Counted from the first letter of the stretch, positions 23,942 through 32,706 are shown. The stretch is DNA of 34,584 nt from an uncultured Chloroflexales bacterium (GCA_937925925.1 CALANA010000072.1:1-34584); one strand, 5' to 3'. Notes: a model not told the origin generated them from the sequence alone. Numbers and translations are program-made.

Positions 23942-24085
23942 GTATGGACACCTGGCTTGATCCAGCAATAACAAGCGCTCAAGCGCGTCTCTTTCTTTTT
24001 AACAGGCGCGATAGCCGTGCCGTGCTGAACGTGATTACTGATTGCATACGGCCCCATGGTGCATCTTTGCTTTCAGCATAGCTGC

Positions 24086-24298
24086 TTAGCATGACTGCTG
24101 ATTACGTGCGGCATCGCGGCGCATTCGGGCTTCAATAATTGCCAGTACTTCGTCGGGATTGGTGGAAGTCAGGGCAGCGGCCTGCGCTAGCGAAAGGCTC
24201 GACGGATCAATATGGAAAGAGTGCAGAACTTTACTTGCAATCGGGGCGCGGGCGGCGGTCTGGTTTACGGTCTTGTGTTCGTGCTGTATACCACTCAT
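24086..24298 (-). CDS. Small hypothetical protein, well-supported gene
   Basis: 70 residues with no membrane segment and no cysteine until the last residue. A polar N-terminus (MSGIQHEHKTVNQTAA) is followed by VLHSFHIDPSSLSLAQAAALTSTNPDEVLAIIEARMRRDAARNQ, which should be helical, with a spacing that suggests a small helical bundle. Family unknown. Gene reality is supported by AGGAGG six bases before the ATG, a promoter at 24384-24412 with 17-bp spacing, and an intrinsic terminator downstream. It has no operon partner. Confidence 0.7.
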   Translation of the reverse strand: MSGIQHEHKTVNQTAARAPIASKVLHSFHIDPSSLSLAQAAALTSTNPDEVLAIIEARMRRDAARNQQSC

Positions 24299-24383
24299 CG
24301 TTATCCTCCTGATGATAAATTCAATACTTTGCTCAAATTAGAAATGCTCTCTGTGTTGCAACGTTGCAACCGCTCACGTCACT

Positions 24384-24412
24384 ATCATAACAGATAATTT
24401 GGATCATTTCAA
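24384..24412 (-). promoter_or_regulatory. Promoter of the 70-aa gene
   Basis: On the minus strand, TTGAAA (complement of 24407-24412) and TATGAT (complement of 24384-24389) are 17 bases apart, 86 bases upstream of the ATG at 24298. The following bases, 24413-24590, hold no gene I can support. Confidence 0.75.
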
Positions 24413-24590
24413 CAAAAAAACGAGCAATTTGTTTGTACATTTTGCACAAATCTGAGCAAGCTGTGGGCAATATGGTCGTGACTGCCGGTGCCGATCAAAC
24501 GATCAAGCGCATCAGCCGTCCGCGCAGAAGGGCATGCATACGACCACGCAACGGATGCTTCATGCATATAGCAAGCTTGCATGAATTGTG

Positions 24591-25254
24591 AAGACCGCAG
24601 TCCCGGCTTCAGCCTGGACTGCACCCGGAGTCCCGCCTTGAGCCGGGTGCGCTCGCCCCGCCTGGACGGGCTAAACGTCATGCGACTGGAGTCCCGGCTT
24701 CAGCCGGGGTTACGACCGGAGTCCCGGCTTCAGCCGGGTGCGCTCGCCCCGCCTGGACAGGCTGAACGTCACGCGACCGGAGTCCCGGCTTCAGCCGGGT
24801 GCGCACCCGGAGTCCCGGCTTCAGCCCGGTTTGCACCCGGAGTCCCGGCTTCAGCCAGGTGCGCACCCGGAGTCCCGGCTTCAGCCGGGTGCGCTCGCCC
24901 CGCCTGGACGGGCTGAACGTCACGCGACCGGAGTCCCGGCTTCAGCCGGGGTCACGACCGGAGTCCCGGCTTCAGCCGGGGTCACGACCGGAGTCCCGGC
25001 TTCAGCCGGGTGCGCTCGCCCCGCCCGGACGGGCTGAACGTCACGCGACCGGAGTCCCGGCTTCAGCCGGGTGCGCACCCGAAGTCCCGGCTTCAGCCGG
25101 GTGCGCTCGCCCCGCCCGGACAGGCTGAACGTCACGCGACCGGAGTCCCGGCTTCAGCCGGGTGCGCACCCGGAGTCCCGGCTTCAGCCCGGGTCACGAC
25201 CGGAGTCCCGGCTTCAGCCGGGTGCGCTCGCCCCGCCTGGACGAGCTGAACCCT
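24591..25254. repeat. 16-copy array of a 30/61-bp hairpin repeat
   Basis: Sixteen units each begin AGTCCCGGCTTCAGCC (CCCGGCT-TC-AGCCGGG is a perfect hairpin in most). There are two lengths: a 30-bp short unit ending GTGCGCACCCGG or GGTCACGACCGG, and a 61-bp long unit in which GTGCGCTCGCCCCGCC continues to GGGCTGAACGTCACGCGACCGG. The order is S-L-S-L-S-S-S-L-S-S-L-S-L-S-S-L. The first two and last units are diverged. Spacers are not unique, so it is not CRISPR. Single related units occur at about 10135-10157 and 19479-19499. The flank 25255-25399 holds only a short ACGCGGAA/TTCCGCGT inverted repeat. Confidence 0.92.
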
Positions 25255-25399
25255 GAACTCCACGTGTACAACGGCAATCGACTTGCTACCAATGGAATTT
25301 TGTGAGGTGGTTCCTGTGGGGTTGGTACCAACGCGGAAAGGCGTGAACCGGGTGCCGCCATTCCGCGTCAGCACCGATCTACAACGAGGCACAACAGGC

Positions 25400-26359
25400 T
25401 CAAACTGTCACTCGTGGTTGAGTATATTCGATTGTCTGATGCTGGCGGGCTAACTCGCGCAGGGTTGCCAGTTCGCTGTCACTCAGCACTTCTGGTAACA
25501 CCAGTTTCACCCGTGCGTACAGATCCCCCCGCTCGTCGGGCCGATCCAGGCGTGGCATGCCCTTGCCGCGTAGCCGAAAGACTTTATCAGCCTGAGTGCG
25601 CGGCGGAATTTTAAGCCGCACGGTGCCGTCCAGCATCGTTACCTGCACTTCGCCTCCCACAGCGGCGGTATATATGTCTACTGGTACATCAGTACGCAGG
25701 TCATGGCCTTCACGCTCAAAGCGAGGATGCGGTTGCACCTGAATACGCAGATAAATATCACCGATCGCACCACCGGCTCCATTTAACCGGCCCTGGTTCG
25801 CCAATCGCACCCGCGACCCGGTGCTGACGCCACGGGGAATGCGAGCCTCAATGCGTTGATCGCCCAGTTGGAGCGAGCGCGTCGTGCCATGAAACGCTTC
25901 TTCTAACGAAATATCAATGGGCACCTCGCGGTCATAGCCAGGTTGGGTGTGAACACCACCGTCATACCCGGCCCGGCCAAACATCGCACCAAAGATGTCG
26001 CCAAATGGCGAGTCCGTACCAAACACATCTGCGAAATCCTGGGGATCAAAATGCCCAGTGGTATACACGTGCGTGCCTGGCCTGGCTTGCCAGTAGCCAT
26101 TGCCGAAACCAGGTTGACTACCAGACTGCTGCCACTGCCGATATTGCTGGCGGAAGGCGTCGTACTGCCGACGTTTCTCCGGGTCACCGAGCGTCTGATA
26201 GGCTTCATTGATCGCCTTGAAGCGCTCTTCAGCCTGTTTATCGCCCGGATTAACGTCGGGATGATACTGACGTGCCAACCGGCGATAGGTCTGCTTAATG
26301 ACCTGATCATCGGCATCAGGTGCTACCCCTAGTTCTGCATAGTAATCTTTCATTTCCAT
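25400..26359 (-). CDS. DnaJ-class co-chaperone, CbpA type (no zinc finger)
   Basis: This 319-residue partner would stimulate the ATPase of DnaK and deliver unfolded clients. The N-terminal J domain (about residues 3-68) has the essential HPD in RQYHPDVNPGDKQAEERFKAINEAYQTL. A Gly/Phe-rich linker (GFGNGYWQARPG..., DSPFGDIFGAMFG) follows. Two C-terminal beta domains begin at about 140 (VPIDISLEEAFHGTTRSLQL, IPRGVSTGSRVRLANQG, LRGKGMPRLDRPDERGDLYARVKLVLPE). The CxxCxGxG zinc repeats are absent, so it is CbpA/type II. The ATG at 26359 follows AGGG at a weak but workable distance and opens directly on the J domain. It stands near the hsp20-lon operon, which makes this a protein-quality region. Confidence 0.93.
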   Translation of the reverse strand: MEMKDYYAELGVAPDADDQVIKQTYRRLARQYHPDVNPGDKQAEERFKAINEAYQTLGDPEKRRQYDAFRQQYRQWQQSGSQPGFGNGYWQARPGTHVYTTGHFDPQDFADVFGTDSPFGDIFGAMFGRAGYDGGVHTQPGYDREVPIDISLEEAFHGTTRSLQLGDQRIEARIPRGVSTGSRVRLANQGRLNGAGGAIGDIYLRIQVQPHPRFEREGHDLRTDVPVDIYTAAVGGEVQVTMLDGTVRLKIPPRTQADKVFRLRGKGMPRLDRPDERGDLYARVKLVLPEVLSDSELATLRELARQHQTIEYTQPRVTV

Positions 26360-26407
26360 AGTTCTACCCTGGTCTATCAAACATGCTGCTGCCTATGGCT
26401 TGCCGTG

Positions 26408-26515
26408 GCAACGCAAGCCCGGCTGTAGCCAGCGCTCCGGTCGTGCCCAGCTCTCCGGTCATGGCCCGGCTGTAGCTGGCGCTCCGGTCGTGCCCCGGCC
26501 GAAGCCGGGTCTTCA
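26408..26515. repeat. Two diverged copies of a CCCGGCTGTAGC-type hairpin unit
   Basis: CCCGGCTGTAGCCAGCGCTCCGG and CCCGGCTGTAGCTGGCGCTCCGG begin two tandem units of about 50 bp. They end in CCCCGGCCGAAGCCGGG. They are distant relatives of the 24591-25254 array, and fill the gap between the DUF2905 gene and the DnaJ-like gene. Confidence 0.6.
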
Positions 26516-26599
26516 GGTTCAACGTAGATCCGGCCCAACTCAAGTCGGGTTGCCGATTTTAACGGGACTTCGGGTTCTACAAGATAGCGGACTACTCGA

Positions 26600-26821
26600 T
26601 CAGCGCCAGATGCGGGCGATAATATTCACAACAATTGTCAAAATCAGGCTGATGATCAGCATAGTTGTAATGGGAATAAACATGCTAAAGTGTTCGCGCT
26701 CGATCACAATATCACCAGGTAGCCGCCCCAACCACGGTACACGCCCGGCCACTAAAAATACTACCCCCACAATACAAATGATTACTCCCGCTCCGATCAA
26801 CCAGCGTCCTATTTCACCCAT
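26600..26821 (-). CDS. DUF2905-family small membrane protein
   Basis: 73 residues with two transmembrane segments (about 7-27, WLIGAGVIICIVGVVFLVAG, and 50-70, ITTMLIISLILTIVVNIIARI) joined by the conserved VPWLGRLPGDIVIERE loop that defines DUF2905. Function unknown in the family. The ATG at 26821 has no strong ribosome site. TACAAA lies just upstream on the minus strand. It is upstream of, and co-directional with, the DnaJ-like gene, but 240 bases of repeat separate them. Confidence 0.87.
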   Translation of the reverse strand: MGEIGRWLIGAGVIICIVGVVFLVAGRVPWLGRLPGDIVIEREHFSMFIPITTMLIISLILTIVVNIIARIWR

Positions 26822-26842
26822 ACTTTGTACTCGCTCTGATCT

Positions 26843-27265
26843 AATGCCAATGTGACTGCGACCTTCCGCATCCTGTGGTCAGTCTGCCACTTGCGCCTAC
26901 GACAATGAGACTTCGTAACCGTTCAGGTGGTACCTGCGCCGGCGGTTTTGCGGGGGCCTGCGGCCCCCACAAAACCGAAGAGACTCCAGGAGGGGCGTTG
27001 CCCCTCCTGACCACCCCACCTGAACGGTTACGAGACTTCCTCTGGAAATCTCTTTCCAGGGGTGGAGAGGCGTTGCATGCAACGTCTCTCTGCCGCCCCC
27101 CAGCCCCCCCTGCGAGGGTGTGGGGAGGAAGGGCGCGGCGGAGCCGCGCCGTACCAGAAAGGAACATGTGTGGGGGCCTGCGGCCCCCGCACCCCCGCCG
27201 AGACTGCGTCTCGGCAGAGGGACGAATAGCACGACCTTGCGGACTTTTCGCGTCAGAACGGTATG
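26843..27265. repeat. Hairpin-rich dispersed element, copy D
   Basis: Left end ATGCCAATGTGACTGCGACC followed by TTCCGCAT; right end CGCGTCAGAACGGTAT. Internal units include GGGGGCCTGCGGCCCCC twice (near 26956 and 27171), GGAGGGGCGTTGCCCCTCC, GGAGAGGCGTTGCATGCAACG and GCGCGGCGGAGCCGCGC. The segment at 26860-26913 matches copy A (2486-2540) closely, and 27151-27170 matches copy C in inverse. No open frame here is credible. Confidence 0.65.
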
Positions 27266-27469
27266 ATACCGTTTCGACGTGACCCTTCGGTCTGTGCATG
27301 TTATGAACACACGATCCGCAGTCGCTCCCAGACCACGTCTTTTGCACCTACGGCCGTGTGGAAGAGACCCAAACAACACCGAACGTACCGCGCTGCCGCA
27401 GGCGCAACAACGAGTCGCCCATAGCACCACGTCTGTTCTTATATGAAGAGGTCGAAATCAAATTGGTAT
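27266..27469. repeat. Hairpin-rich dispersed element, copy E
   Basis: It abuts copy D through GGTATGATACC. The left end is ATACCGTTTCGACGTGACCC followed by TTCGG. The right end, read on the minus strand, is ATACCAATTTGATTTCGACC. The ends therefore match copy B with the two end types exchanged. The 27470-27580 stretch after it contains nothing but CAGTGGG direct repeats. Confidence 0.65.
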
Positions 27470-27580
27470 GATCCTGTCACATACCTGCACTCAATTGTAG
27501 CCGGAGAGTATCAGAAAAAGATAAGAACCGCATAAGAAGAATGTTAACCGCCCACCATGGCAGTGGGCAGTGGGCAGTGA

Positions 27581-27613
27581 GCGTGCTATACTACATCCAG
27601 GTATGTAGCACGC
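27581..27613 (+). promoter_or_regulatory. hsp20-lon promoter with overlapping operator-like inverted repeat
   Basis: TGCTATACT (27584-27592) is an extended -10 with a weak -35 (TGGGCA at 27564-27569). It is embedded in an inverted repeat GCGTGCTA (27581-27588) / TAGCACGC (27606-27613), 17 bases apart. A repressor bound there would cover the -10 and start site. It is not the CIRCE (TTAGCACTC-N9-GAGTGCTAA) or HspR consensus, although the TAGCAC arm resembles CIRCE. Confidence 0.5.
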
Positions 27614-27666
27614 GATGTATGGGAATCGCAAGAGTACAAGGTTTCTACCTGGTAAGGAGCAACAGG

Positions 27667-28080
27667 ATGAATGATCCGCAAAAACAGGGCTTGCACGTGC
27701 TGACCATTCGCTATCCATTTGTCGTTTTTGAGCAACGCTCCTGGCAGCCCTTTCTCAATATCTATGAAACTGAACAGGCCCTGGTTGTCGTTGTGGAACT
27801 TGCGGGTGTCGATCCCAGTAGCCTCAACATTGACGTTGAGGCGCATCTGGTGCGCATTCGTGGCAATCGCAACGTAAGGCCCCCCGATGATTTGCGGCGG
27901 ATTGACCGCATGGAGATTACATCCGGCCCGTTTCATATCGAGATTCCGCTCAATCGGGCGGTCAATCCGCAACAAACCGAGTCATACTATCAGCAGGGGT
28001 TGTTGCAGATTGTGTTACCGTTTACGCGACACTCCACTCAGCGTGTCGTCATTAAGGTAATGGATAGAGGGCAAGAATGA
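27667..28080 (+). CDS. Hsp20 / alpha-crystallin family small heat-shock protein
   Basis: This 137-residue ATP-independent holdase keeps unfolding proteins soluble. The alpha-crystallin domain runs from PFLNIYETEQALVVVVELAGVDPSSLNIDVEAHLVRIRGNR to the C-terminal LLQIVLPF strand (GLLQIVLP is the family A-x-x-x-G-V-L equivalent), about residues 28-128. The ATG at 27667 has AAGGAG upstream at a normal distance. The longer frame to 27541 crosses the promoter. Its stop overlaps the lon start by four bases (ATGA), so the chaperone and protease are co-translated. Confidence 0.92.
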   Translation: MNDPQKQGLHVLTIRYPFVVFEQRSWQPFLNIYETEQALVVVVELAGVDPSSLNIDVEAHLVRIRGNRNVRPPDDLRRIDRMEITSGPFHIEIPLNRAVNPQQTESYYQQGLLQIVLPFTRHSTQRVVIKVMDRGQE

Positions 28081-30443
28081 GTACCAACGAAGACACAAGC
28101 GTACATCGTACAGATATTCCCTCCATTTTACCGGTTCTTGCGATCAACAACGGGGTACTCTTTCCCAACATGTTGATGCCGCTGGCGATCAGTGGCGAAG
28201 CCTGGGTGAAAATGGTAGACGATGCCGCCCTGTCAAACAAAATGCTGGCGGTGTTCTGGCGCAAAGAGCCGGGAGAGGGCTTTGATCTCAGCCAGATGGG
28301 TACTATCGGAGCAGCGGCACAGATTATACGAATGTTGCGCCTGCCCGATGGTACAGTCCAGGTGTTGTTGCAGGGTCTGGCACGGGTGCAGATCATAACC
28401 ATGGTGAGCGAGACGCCCTATCCGGTGGCCCAGCTAACTGTCCTGTCGGAGCCAGATGTTATTCCGCTCGAAGTTGAGGCAATCGCCCGCAATGTGTTAA
28501 CCCTGTTTCAGCAGGTCGTGCAGGCCAATCCGAATATGCCCGATGAACTGGTGACGGTAGCGATAAACACGCCAACGCCCGGCGTGCTGGCGGATCTGAT
28601 TGCGGCTAACTTGAATCTCAAGCCCGAACAACAGCAAATAGTACGCGACACTGTTGATGTTGGGGAGCGCTTGCGGGTGATTACGGGCTTTCTGGAGCGT
28701 GAGCGCGAAATTCTGTCGATTGGACAGAAGGCGCAGGAAGAGATGTCGCGTACGCAGCGCGAGTATATATTGCGCCAGCAACTGGAGGCCATCCGGCGTG
28801 AATTAGGCGAGACGGATGAACAGGGGGCCGAGATTGCCGAGTTGCGTCGCCGCCTGGAGGAAGCTCAACTGCCGGATGAACCGCGTATCGAAGCCGAACG
28901 TGAACTGCAGCGCCTGGAGCGTATGCCACCAGGTGCCGCCGAGTCGGGTATGGTGCGTACCTACCTGGACTGGTTGATCGGGTTGCCCTGGAATAAAAGC
29001 ACGCCGGATAACTTTGATCTGGCCCAGGCACAGACGGTGCTTGACGCTGACCATTATGACCTGGAGCGGGTGAAAGAGCGGATTATCGAGTATCTGGCGG
29101 TACGCAAATTGCAACACGAACAGGGTGAAGATCGCTTGCGTGGCCCGATCATCTGTTTTGTGGGACCACCAGGCGTGGGTAAAACCAGCCTGGGCCAGTC
29201 AATTGCACGGGCATTGGGCCGTCAGTTTGTGCGGGTTGCACTGGGGGGAGTGCGCGATGAGGCCGAAATTCGGGGCTTTCGTCGAACCTATATCGGGGCC
29301 GTGCCGGGTCGCATTATCCAGAACATCAGTCGCGTCGGCAGCAACAACCCGGTGCTGATGCTCGATGAGGTTGATAAGTTAAGCGTGGGCTTTCAGGGCG
29401 ATCCGGCGGCAGCCCTGTTGGAACTGCTCGATCCGGAGCAAAATCGCGCCTTTGTGGATCGCTATCTGGATGTGCCGTTTGATCTGAGTCGCGTACTGTT
29501 CATTTGCACGGCCAACCGTGTTGACACCATTCCACCGGCGTTGCTGGATCGCATGGAAGTGCTGGAGTTGGCCGGGTATACCGAGGCCGAAAAGCTGGTG
29601 ATCAGTCAGCGCTACCTGGTACCGCGCCAGCGTACAGAACAGGGCCTGGCCGAACGTGGGCCGGAAATCAGTGTGGCCGCGTTGCGGCGGTTAATCAGCG
29701 CGTATACCCGCGAGGCCGGCGTGCGCAACCTGGAACGACAGATCGGCGCTATTTTCCGCAAGATGGCGACGCGCCTGGCACAGGGACAGGCCATCCCGGA
29801 GGTGATCGATGCTCCTGATCTGGATGACCTGCTAGACCCACCGCGCTTTCGTCAGGAAACCTTGCTTGACCAGGATGAAGTTGGTGTAGCAACTGGCATG
29901 GTCTGGACGCCGGTAGGCGGTGACATTCTGTTTATTGAGACCAGCGTGGTACCGGGTAAAGGCCAGTTGATCCTGACTGGTCAGTTGGGGGAGGTGATGC
30001 GCGAGTCGGCACAGGCAGCGATGACCTATGCCCGTTCTCGGGCGGCGCTGTTAGGAATTGCCAGTGATTTTTCGCAGAGCAACGATATTCACATCCACGT
30101 TCCGGCTGGTGCTGTCCCCAAAGAAGGCCCATCGGCTGGCATTACGATAGCCAGTGCGCTGATCTCGGCCCTGACCGGGCGTCCCTGCCGCAAGCACGTG
30201 GCTATGACCGGTGAAATTACGCTACGTGGACGGGTGTTGCCGATCGGTGGAGTCAAAGAAAAGGTACTGGCCGCACAACGGGCTGGTGTGCAGATGGTGC
30301 TGCTCCCCCGCGACAATGAACCCGATCTGCGTGAAGTGCCCGCCGAAGCCCGTGATCAGCTCGAGATTGTCCTGGTCAACCATATGGACGAAGTACTGCC
30401 CCATGTGCTGCATGCGGAGACGGTAACGGCGCATGTGACGTGA
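28077..30443 (+). CDS. lon: ATP-dependent protease Lon
   Basis: This 788-residue cytoplasmic AAA+ serine protease degrades misfolded and regulatory proteins. The N-terminal LON substrate domain covers about residues 15-205 ([20 protein letters not shown]...). A coiled helical region follows ([19 protein letters not shown]). The AAA+ module has Walker A GPPGVGKT at 363-370, Walker [11 protein letters not shown] and a sensor arginine region. The C-terminal protease domain has the catalytic Ser686 in [10 protein letters not shown] and the catalytic Lys near 729 in [11 protein letters not shown], 43 residues later, as in E. coli Lon. All key residues are present and the length is normal. Translation is coupled to hsp20. 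Confidence 0.98.
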   Translation: MSTNEDTSVHRTDIPSILPVLAINNGVLFPNMLMPLAISGEAWVKMVDDAALSNKMLAVFWRKEPGEGFDLSQMGTIGAAAQIIRMLRLPDGTVQVLLQGLARVQIITMVSETPYPVAQLTVLSEPDVIPLEVEAIARNVLTLFQQVVQANPNMPDELVTVAINTPTPGVLADLIAANLNLKPEQQQIVRDTVDVGERLRVITGFLEREREILSIGQKAQEEMSRTQREYILRQQLEAIRRELGETDEQGAEIAELRRRLEEAQLPDEPRIEAERELQRLERMPPGAAESGMVRTYLDWLIGLPWNKSTPDNFDLAQAQTVLDADHYDLERVKERIIEYLAVRKLQHEQGEDRLRGPIICFVGPPGVGKTSLGQSIARALGRQFVRVALGGVRDEAEIRGFRRTYIGAVPGRIIQNISRVGSNNPVLMLDEVDKLSVGFQGDPAAALLELLDPEQNRAFVDRYLDVPFDLSRVLFICTANRVDTIPPALLDRMEVLELAGYTEAEKLVISQRYLVPRQRTEQGLAERGPEISVAALRRLISAYTREAGVRNLERQIGAIFRKMATRLAQGQAIPEVIDAPDLDDLLDPPRFRQETLLDQDEVGVATGMVWTPVGGDILFIETSVVPGKGQLILTGQLGEVMRESAQAAMTYARSRAALLGIASDFSQSNDIHIHVPAGAVPKEGPSAGITIASALISALTGRPCRKHVAMTGEITLRGRVLPIGGVKEKVLAAQRAGVQMVLLPRDNEPDLREVPAEARDQLEIVLVNHMDEVLPHVLHAETVTAHVT

Positions 30444-30713
30444 GGAACGACCAGGAGAGGCCTATGTAACAGCAGGTTTCAGATGAGACGACATATGTTT
30501 CGATTTCATCTGATTTTGTAGCGTTTGTTGCGGCTGAAAAGTAAAATTGACCCGATTGTAGACTCGTTTCTCGATACGTTTTTTGAGCCTTGTTCGACAA
30601 TGCCAGCGATCCTGATCCTGTGTCGGAACTACGAATGAACACGAATGGTCATGAAAAATCTGAAAAACACCTTTGTGGAGATGAGTGCTATTCGTCGTTA
30701 ATTGTGTAGCTAA
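30444..30713. other. Intergenic after lon; nothing recognised
   Basis: More A/T-rich than its neighbours. It holds no gene, no clear terminator and only short direct repeats (CGAATGAACACGAATG near 30634). TTTCGATTTCATCTG and CAGATGAGACG form a loose inverted pair near 30479-30513. Confidence 0.35.
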
Positions 30714-30875
30714 AGCACCGATGACGTTGAAATACTGCTGTCGAGCAAGCTGTTGACCAGCCGCGAAACAAAATTAGCCGACCATTCTCAGTCGGTATTT
30801 GGCAAGGCATTGAAAGATCTCCGGCGTCAGTTACTGGATTGCAAAGCGTCTAGTTTCGGTATCGACGCCGGATAA
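30714..30875 (+). pseudogene. Possible gene fragment (53 codons, no start)
   Basis: From 30714 to the TAA at 30873-30875 a frame reads STDDVEILLSSKLLTSRETK..., which looks protein-like (charged, helical, no repeats). It starts right after an in-frame stop and has no ATG, GTG or TTG with a ribosome site. It may be the end of a decayed gene or chance. No family recognised. Confidence 0.25.
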
Positions 30876-30918
30876 CCGAGTTCTACGTTCGATCACTGAA
30901 TACCATAAGGAAACAACG

Positions 30919-31335
30919 ATGTTCAAACGTATTCTGTTAGCAACTGATGGGTCGCCCGTTGTTGAGCGCGAGGTGCTGTATGCTGGACATATGGCACGAG
31001 TGGAAGAGGCCGAAATTCTGGTGTTGCACGCCTATGAACCACCTGAGCGCTACGCCAGTTACCCTGGGTACGAGGCGCTGGTCGATCAGCATCGTGCCGT
31101 GGCGCAGGCGCTGATTGACGAGGTGGTGCAGCAACTACGCGAGGATGGGGTAACGGCGCACGGTGAGTTACGCACTGGTGCTGCTGCTGAGGCGATTATT
31201 GCGGCTGCGGCTGATCATAATATCGATCTGATCATTATGGGTACCCGTGGCAGCAGTAACTTGCGAGACATGCTTGGCAGCGTGAGTGCGCAGGTGTTGC
31301 GCTATGCCCACTGCCCGGTGCTGGAAGTGCCATAA
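30919..31335 (+). CDS. Universal stress protein (UspA family)
   Basis: A 138-residue single Usp domain. It starts FKRILLATDGSPVVERE, with the nucleotide-contacting Asp in ATDGS. The end has MGTRGSSNLRDMLGSVSAQVLRYAHCPVLEVP, close to the ATP-binding signature G-x2-G-x9-G(S/T) (here x8). It is therefore probably an ATP-binding type. AAGGAAA precedes the ATG at a normal distance. It is a monocistronic gene converging with the SpoU methyltransferase gene. Confidence 0.95.
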   Translation: MFKRILLATDGSPVVEREVLYAGHMARVEEAEILVLHAYEPPERYASYPGYEALVDQHRAVAQALIDEVVQQLREDGVTAHGELRTGAAAEAIIAAAADHNIDLIIMGTRGSSNLRDMLGSVSAQVLRYAHCPVLEVP

Positions 31336-31412
31336 GCGGTACGTGATTGAGGTCATGCCTGCCAGGGTTCATTCTGGGACTCGCTACTCGCTGCGTCCCG
31401 CTGCTTGGAGGA

Positions 31413-32219
31413 CTAACTCGCCATACTGCGGCGGTGCTGGTTGAAGATTTCATACAGCACAATGCCGGTTGCCACAGCCAGGTTCAGCGAGTCACTGCGT
31501 CCGACCATAGGAATACGCACCATGTTGGCGCATACGGCCTGCTGTTCTGCTGTCAGGCCTATGCGTTCGCTGCCCATCAACAACACCAGTGGGGGATGGT
31601 ACGTCAAGGCTTGATAATCGATGGGTGCGGCGTCGGAGGTACCGATGACGGTATAGCTATGCTGCTGTTGCCACCGCGCAAACTCGGCAAAGCTGGCCCG
31701 CACCAGTTGCTGGCTGAAGATCGCACCCATACTGCCGCGTACCGCTGTCGGGTCATAGGGATCGGTACAGTGATCCAGCAAAATCACCCCGGCCCCGCCC
31801 ACGGCATCACTCACGCGCAAGATAGCTCCCAGGTTGCCTGGATCCTGAATCGCAGCGAGTGCAACCCAGGCTAGTTCGCTTCCCAGATGGATCGATGCCA
31901 GCGGTTGCCAGTGCTGGCGCACCACAGCCGCAATGCCTTGCGGGCCTTCGCGGGCCGAGATACTCTCAAACACTGCCGGCGTGACCTCTATACAGTGGGT
32001 GCCCTGTTGTTCCTGGGATCGGATCAACTCCTGCGCAAATGGGCTGGTCAGCAAGGCAGGTGCCACGATCAGCGTCTCGATTGCTGCCCCGGTCTGAATG
32101 GCCTCGGCCACCAGCCGTGTCCCCTCAATACAAAACAACCCGCTCCGCTCACGTTCCTTGCGCTGGCGCAGGCTACGGATGTGTTTGATACTGGGATTAC
32201 TGGTGCTAGAAATCAGCAT
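31413..32219 (-). CDS. TrmH/SpoU-family RNA 2'-O-methyltransferase
   Basis: A 268-residue SAM-dependent methyltransferase of the knotted SPOUT fold that would act on rRNA or tRNA ribose. The N-terminal substrate-binding domain begins SNPSIKHIRSLRQRKERERSGLFCIEGTRLVAEA. The catalytic domain has IQDPGNLGAILRVSDAVGG (conserved Asn/Arg), LLMGSERIGL (motif 2) and RIPMVGRSDSLNLAVATGIVLYE (motif 3 knot). Target nucleotide cannot be told. The ATG at 32219 has AGGAAG six bases upstream and opens at the domain start. It is 10 bases downstream of the response regulator gene, surely co-transcribed. Confidence 0.95.
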   Translation of the reverse strand: MLISSTSNPSIKHIRSLRQRKERERSGLFCIEGTRLVAEAIQTGAAIETLIVAPALLTSPFAQELIRSQEQQGTHCIEVTPAVFESISAREGPQGIAAVVRQHWQPLASIHLGSELAWVALAAIQDPGNLGAILRVSDAVGGAGVILLDHCTDPYDPTAVRGSMGAIFSQQLVRASFAEFARWQQQHSYTVIGTSDAAPIDYQALTYHPPLVLLMGSERIGLTAEQQAVCANMVRIPMVGRSDSLNLAVATGIVLYEIFNQHRRSMAS

Positions 32220-32229
32220 AGGACGCTTC

Positions 32230-32622
32230 CTAACAGGCAACCTGGCGCTCCTGTGGCAACATCAGCGTCTCGCCCAACACCTGGATCAACTGGGCCAGGC
32301 TGATCGGCTTGGTTAAAAAATAATTAATGCTGGCTTCCAGACCAATGGCGATGTCGGGCATGCTACCAGATACCATGACGATAGGAATAGTGATCTTGCG
32401 TAGACGCAAGGCGTGCGCTAGATCAACACCCCACATACCGGGCATTTGATTGTCGGTAATTAAGAGATCAACCGGTTGACTGATACAAACACGTAACGCA
32501 TCAAGACCATTATCAACCTCGGTAATATGTATATGGACATGATAACATCCAACCATACGTACGAGAAGCGCACGTACCTGGGGGTCATCATCAGCGATGA
32601 CAATATGTCGGAGAGACGACAT
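32230..32622 (-). CDS. Single-domain response regulator (CheY-like)
   Basis: 130 residues, one receiver domain and no output domain. Acidic pocket D11-D13 (ADDDP), phospho-acceptor D57 in LLITDNQMPG, switch Ser in MVSGS at about 85, and K105 in LTKP are all present, unlike the receiver of the fusion protein at 8467. The ATG at 32622 has AGGAGG eight bases upstream, and the longer frame to 32673 has none. It is joined to the SpoU methyltransferase gene as a probable two-gene unit. No histidine kinase is nearby. Such stand-alone receivers usually act by protein-protein contact. Confidence 0.93.
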   Translation of the reverse strand: MSSLRHIVIADDDPQVRALLVRMVGCYHVHIHITEVDNGLDALRVCISQPVDLLITDNQMPGMWGVDLAHALRLRKITIPIVMVSGSMPDIAIGLEASINYFLTKPISLAQLIQVLGETLMLPQERQVAC

Positions 32623-32706
32623 CTGTTTATCCTCCTGGCGTAAGTTTCTACATGCTTCAGGGACTATATTCAACGCAGGCGCTCGTTCTTTTTACATAGG
32701 TTGCTC

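Noticed and set aside
24591-25254. CRISPR-like regularly spaced repeat
   Set aside because: The sequences between the conserved hairpins are themselves repeated (only two spacer types), the repeat is a perfect short palindrome, and no cas gene is present.
24581-25256. Long plus- and minus-strand frames rich in Pro/Arg/Ser
   Set aside because: Translations of the hairpin array in several frames, all equally repetitive and lacking start signals.
27581-27613. CIRCE element for HrcA
   Set aside because: The consensus needs TTAGCACTC-N9-GAGTGCTAA. The arms here are GCGTGCTA/TAGCACGC with a 17-base gap.
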